Part shown: piece after piece, positions 61,694 through 64,000 of the stretch | Layout of the letters: each line of letters opens with the position of its first letter | Numbering within the stretch: the first letter of the stretch is position 1 | NCBI GenBank assembly: GCA_030490835.1 | Contig: CM059975.1 | Coordinates: 3,003,579-3,067,578 of the forward strand | DNA from: Annona cherimola | Lineage: Eukaryota > Streptophyta > Magnoliopsida > Magnoliales > Annonaceae | Direction of reading: 5' to 3' | DNA: 64,000 nucleotides | Program-made: the position numbers and the translations under genes | The notes under the pieces: model-generated | Database searches by the model: none | Seen by the model: only the letters and a program-made list of their open reading frames with translations | Told to the model about the DNA's origin: nothing

Positions 61694-61925
61694 AGGGGTG
61701 GGAATCAAGGGGGTCGAGATGAGTCAAGGTGTGCCCAACCCTGACCTTACCTTTCAAAAATCTTGTTTGACCCTTATTTTTATACCGGGTTGGGACAATG
61801 TTGATTTGACCCTTATTTTTATACCGGGTTGGGACAATGTTGATTTGACCCTTACTTTTTTCTATTAAGTCTCGGGAAAAAATTTGAGTCGATATCGGGT
61901 CAACGGGTCGAGTAAAAACTGCGTG
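61690..61925. mobile_element. Possible hAT-type MITE end with 39-bp tandem repeat
   Basis: TAGGGGTGGGAATC is a common start of plant hAT-type elements. It sits exactly where R3 stops matching R2, which instead reads AAGTAGTATTTTC. Inside, TTTGACCCTTATTTTTATAC recurs with a 39-bp period at 61,766 and 61,805, and in part at 61,844. I did not find the other end. Confidence 0.5.
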
Positions 61926-63284
61926 TCAAGTAAGAATTTTTTAAAAATTTACGAACCTATCAAGTATAAAGACAAATCTATATTAAATTTAACTACTATA
62001 TGCTTCAATTTATTGCTAATCAGTCAAAGTAAAACATAAATACTTAGATAAAACTTGAATATTTATTTACTTATATAAGAACAAGTTAATGAAATATATC
62101 TCGTTCAAAATTCTATTCACAATTTGAATATTTGAGGCACTAATTGTTTGAACTCATTCCATATCTTTTGTTGTTTACCTTCAACAAAAATAATAATGAT
62201 GTCACATTTAGAATTAAAATGGTAATTGTTTAAAATCTTATAAAAATTCAAAAATGATAAATTTCGGTATATATAAAGACTACACGTTGACTCACAAAAA
62301 ACGTAAAAAATAAAAATAATTCATTTTCAAAAAATATACGACATAAAAAAATTTAGCCATACTATTTGAAGTATAGGGATTCATAAAAAAAGGTGTCTAA
62401 CTACTGGACTGCACTATTTTTCTATTTTTAGCTATACATTCTAAATATTTTTCATGCGAGTGTCTTATTTATTTCAAAACCATGCACCTGTATTAAGATT
62501 TCTATAAATACACATGCTTTGAATCATTACGCCAAGTATATTATATCTCTTCTATTTTTTTAAAAAAATACATCATAATGTATATAATGGGACTCCATTT
62601 AAAATAACCCTCACAAGGAATAACAGCTGGATTCAAGACTAGAAGCAAGTTTCCAAGGAGGGTTACTTGACTGTCGGCCCAAAGCTGTGGGAAAAAAAAA
62701 TCCCGCGGGCGTCCTCATGCCCATTGGAATTGAGAGGTGGGAAGTGAGTCGAGGGACAGACTCCTGGCAAGTAATGTATCATTGTTCTACAATGGGCAAT
62801 GACATGAGGTTCTATTTTGATTACTTTGACAGGAATACTCACGCTTCTAGTCTTCTCAAGTTTTACCCCAGCCCATGGGAAGTGCTTCCCATGGGAAAAA
62901 AAGGAAGTAGGAGCATTGTGGTAATTTTACAGCGTGAGTATATTTGTTCAAAAATGTGAGTATGTTTGATTTTTTGATAAATTTTGTATTATATATATAC
63001 AAAATCTCAATCTATTCCATTCATTTGATAAATCAACTACTAAAACGTATGTAGACATAATTTTTCATTATTTTACAATTTTAAAAATATTAGTGTACAA
63101 AAAATTATTTTTTAATAATATTTCATTATAATTAGTAAAGTTGGAAAATATAATTTTTATTAGGAGTTATGTTACATTATTTAAAGTTAATGTAATTAAG
63201 GTACTCTCAAGAATAACAATTTCTTTTATTTTTCTTATTTTTTGAAAATTTACTAATATTTTTTTATTTTCTGAATATAATAGA
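61926..63284. other. Intergenic DNA with one short perfect palindrome
   Basis: No gene recognised. A 90-codon open frame at 62,687-62,959 has no known domain. Within it lies a perfect inverted repeat at 62,872-62,895 (CCCATGGGAAG, 2-bp loop, then its complement). Confidence 0.45.
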
Positions 63285-64000
63285 ATCTAACTGCGTCTAA
63301 CTGCGTTTAACCGCATCTAACCATATATAACCGTATCTAACTACATCTAATTTTTGAAATTAATAAGTTAATCCTAATTTAACACCTGTAATGTGATCAT
63401 AGACCCCTTATAAGGTCATTTATACTTTAACAACGGAATTTGAAACCCAGATAATATGATTTAATGAAATTACCCTAATCTAACCGCGTCTAACCGCATC
63501 TAACTGTGTCTAACCGCATCTAATCATATCTAACCGCATATTATTTTTGAAATTAATAAGTTAATCCTAATTTAACACCTCTAATATGATCATAGACCCC
63601 TTATAAGGCCATTTATACCTTAACAACGAAATTTGAAACCCAGATAATACGATTTAATGAAATCGCCCTAATCTAACTACGTCTAATCGCATCTAACCAT
63701 GTCTAACTGCATCTAATCGCATCTAACCGCATCTAACAATATCTAACTGCATCTAATTTTTGAAATTAATAAATTAATCCTAATTTAACACCTGTAATAT
63801 GATCCTAGACCTCTTATAAGGCCATTTATACCTTAACAACGGAATTTGAAACCTAGATAATACGATTTAATGAAATCACTCTAATCTAACCGCATCTAAC
63901 TGTATCTAATTCTGTCTAACCGTATTTAACTGTATCTAACCACATCTAATTTTTGAAATTAATAAGTTAATCCTAATTTAACACCTGTAATATGATCTTA
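63285..64000. repeat. Satellite-like tandem repeat, right array
   Basis: At least three and a half units of the family seen at 1-357, same orientation. CTTATAAGG occurs at 63,417, 63,600 and 63,813 (periods 183 and 213), with variable runs of TCTAACYGCR decamers between. Confidence 0.9.

Noticed and set aside
62687..62959. 90-codon gene
   Set aside because: No recognisable domain, no splice or promoter context, and it contains a perfect palindrome; left as an open question.

Overview
The window is nuclear DNA of a flowering plant. It is AT-rich, its genes are split by introns, and more than half of what I can name is transposon-derived. The species cannot be told from the sequence. No rRNA gene, functional tRNA gene, CRISPR array or bacterial-style operon was seen.

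The biological core is a small terpene synthase (TPS-a type, sesquiterpene synthase-like) cluster on the + strand. One copy, TPS-A (20,103-25,639), reads as a complete seven-exon gene of 559 codons with all catalytic motifs and an apparent GC-AG first intron. Two others are dead. TPS-B (44,993-47,593) lacks the promoter, exon 1, most of exon 2, the end of exon 3 and everything after mid exon 6. TPS-C (54,914-59,327) keeps the promoter and exon order but has two nonsense codons, a 28-bp deletion through the DDxxD motif, a 1-bp deletion and a ~1.1-kb insertion in exon 6. B and C end at the same base of exon 6 and run into the same repeat (called R here; copies at 42,858, 47,592 and 59,332). This suggests an R-to-exon-6 unit was amplified in tandem. 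A fourth, promoter-only relic (5,574-5,688 plus 12,850-13,040) is split by a Mutator element.

Layout. 1-357: satellite-like repeat. 541-2,690: tandem AT-rich repeat split by a hAT-type element (1,096-2,318). 3,400-5,640: segment duplicated at 49,300-52,840, with a CACTA-like element and a SINE-like stretch. 5,699-12,839: Mutator-like element carrying a FAR1-type transposase (one in-frame stop) and captured calcium-dependent protein kinase exons. 13,040-19,900: intergenic DNA with MITEs and foldback elements. 20,103-25,639: TPS-A. 26,359-42,511 (- strand): two exons of a glutamate receptor-like gene whose 15.7-kb intron holds a complete Ty3/gypsy chromovirus-type retrotransposon (26,989-37,476) and a CACTA-type element (37,585-about 42,356). 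42,858-49,300: R1, TPS-B, R2. 49,300-54,800: duplicated intergenic DNA. 54,914-59,327: TPS-C. 59,332-61,693: R3. 63,285-64,000: the same satellite as at position 1, in the same orientation.

Only TPS-A looks able to make its native product, probably cyclising farnesyl diphosphate in the cytosol. The most unusual items are the extra coiled-coil/zinc-knuckle ORF upstream of gag in the retrotransposon, the kinase-carrying MULE, the glutamate receptor intron swollen by two transposons, and the identical truncation point shared by the two TPS pseudogenes.
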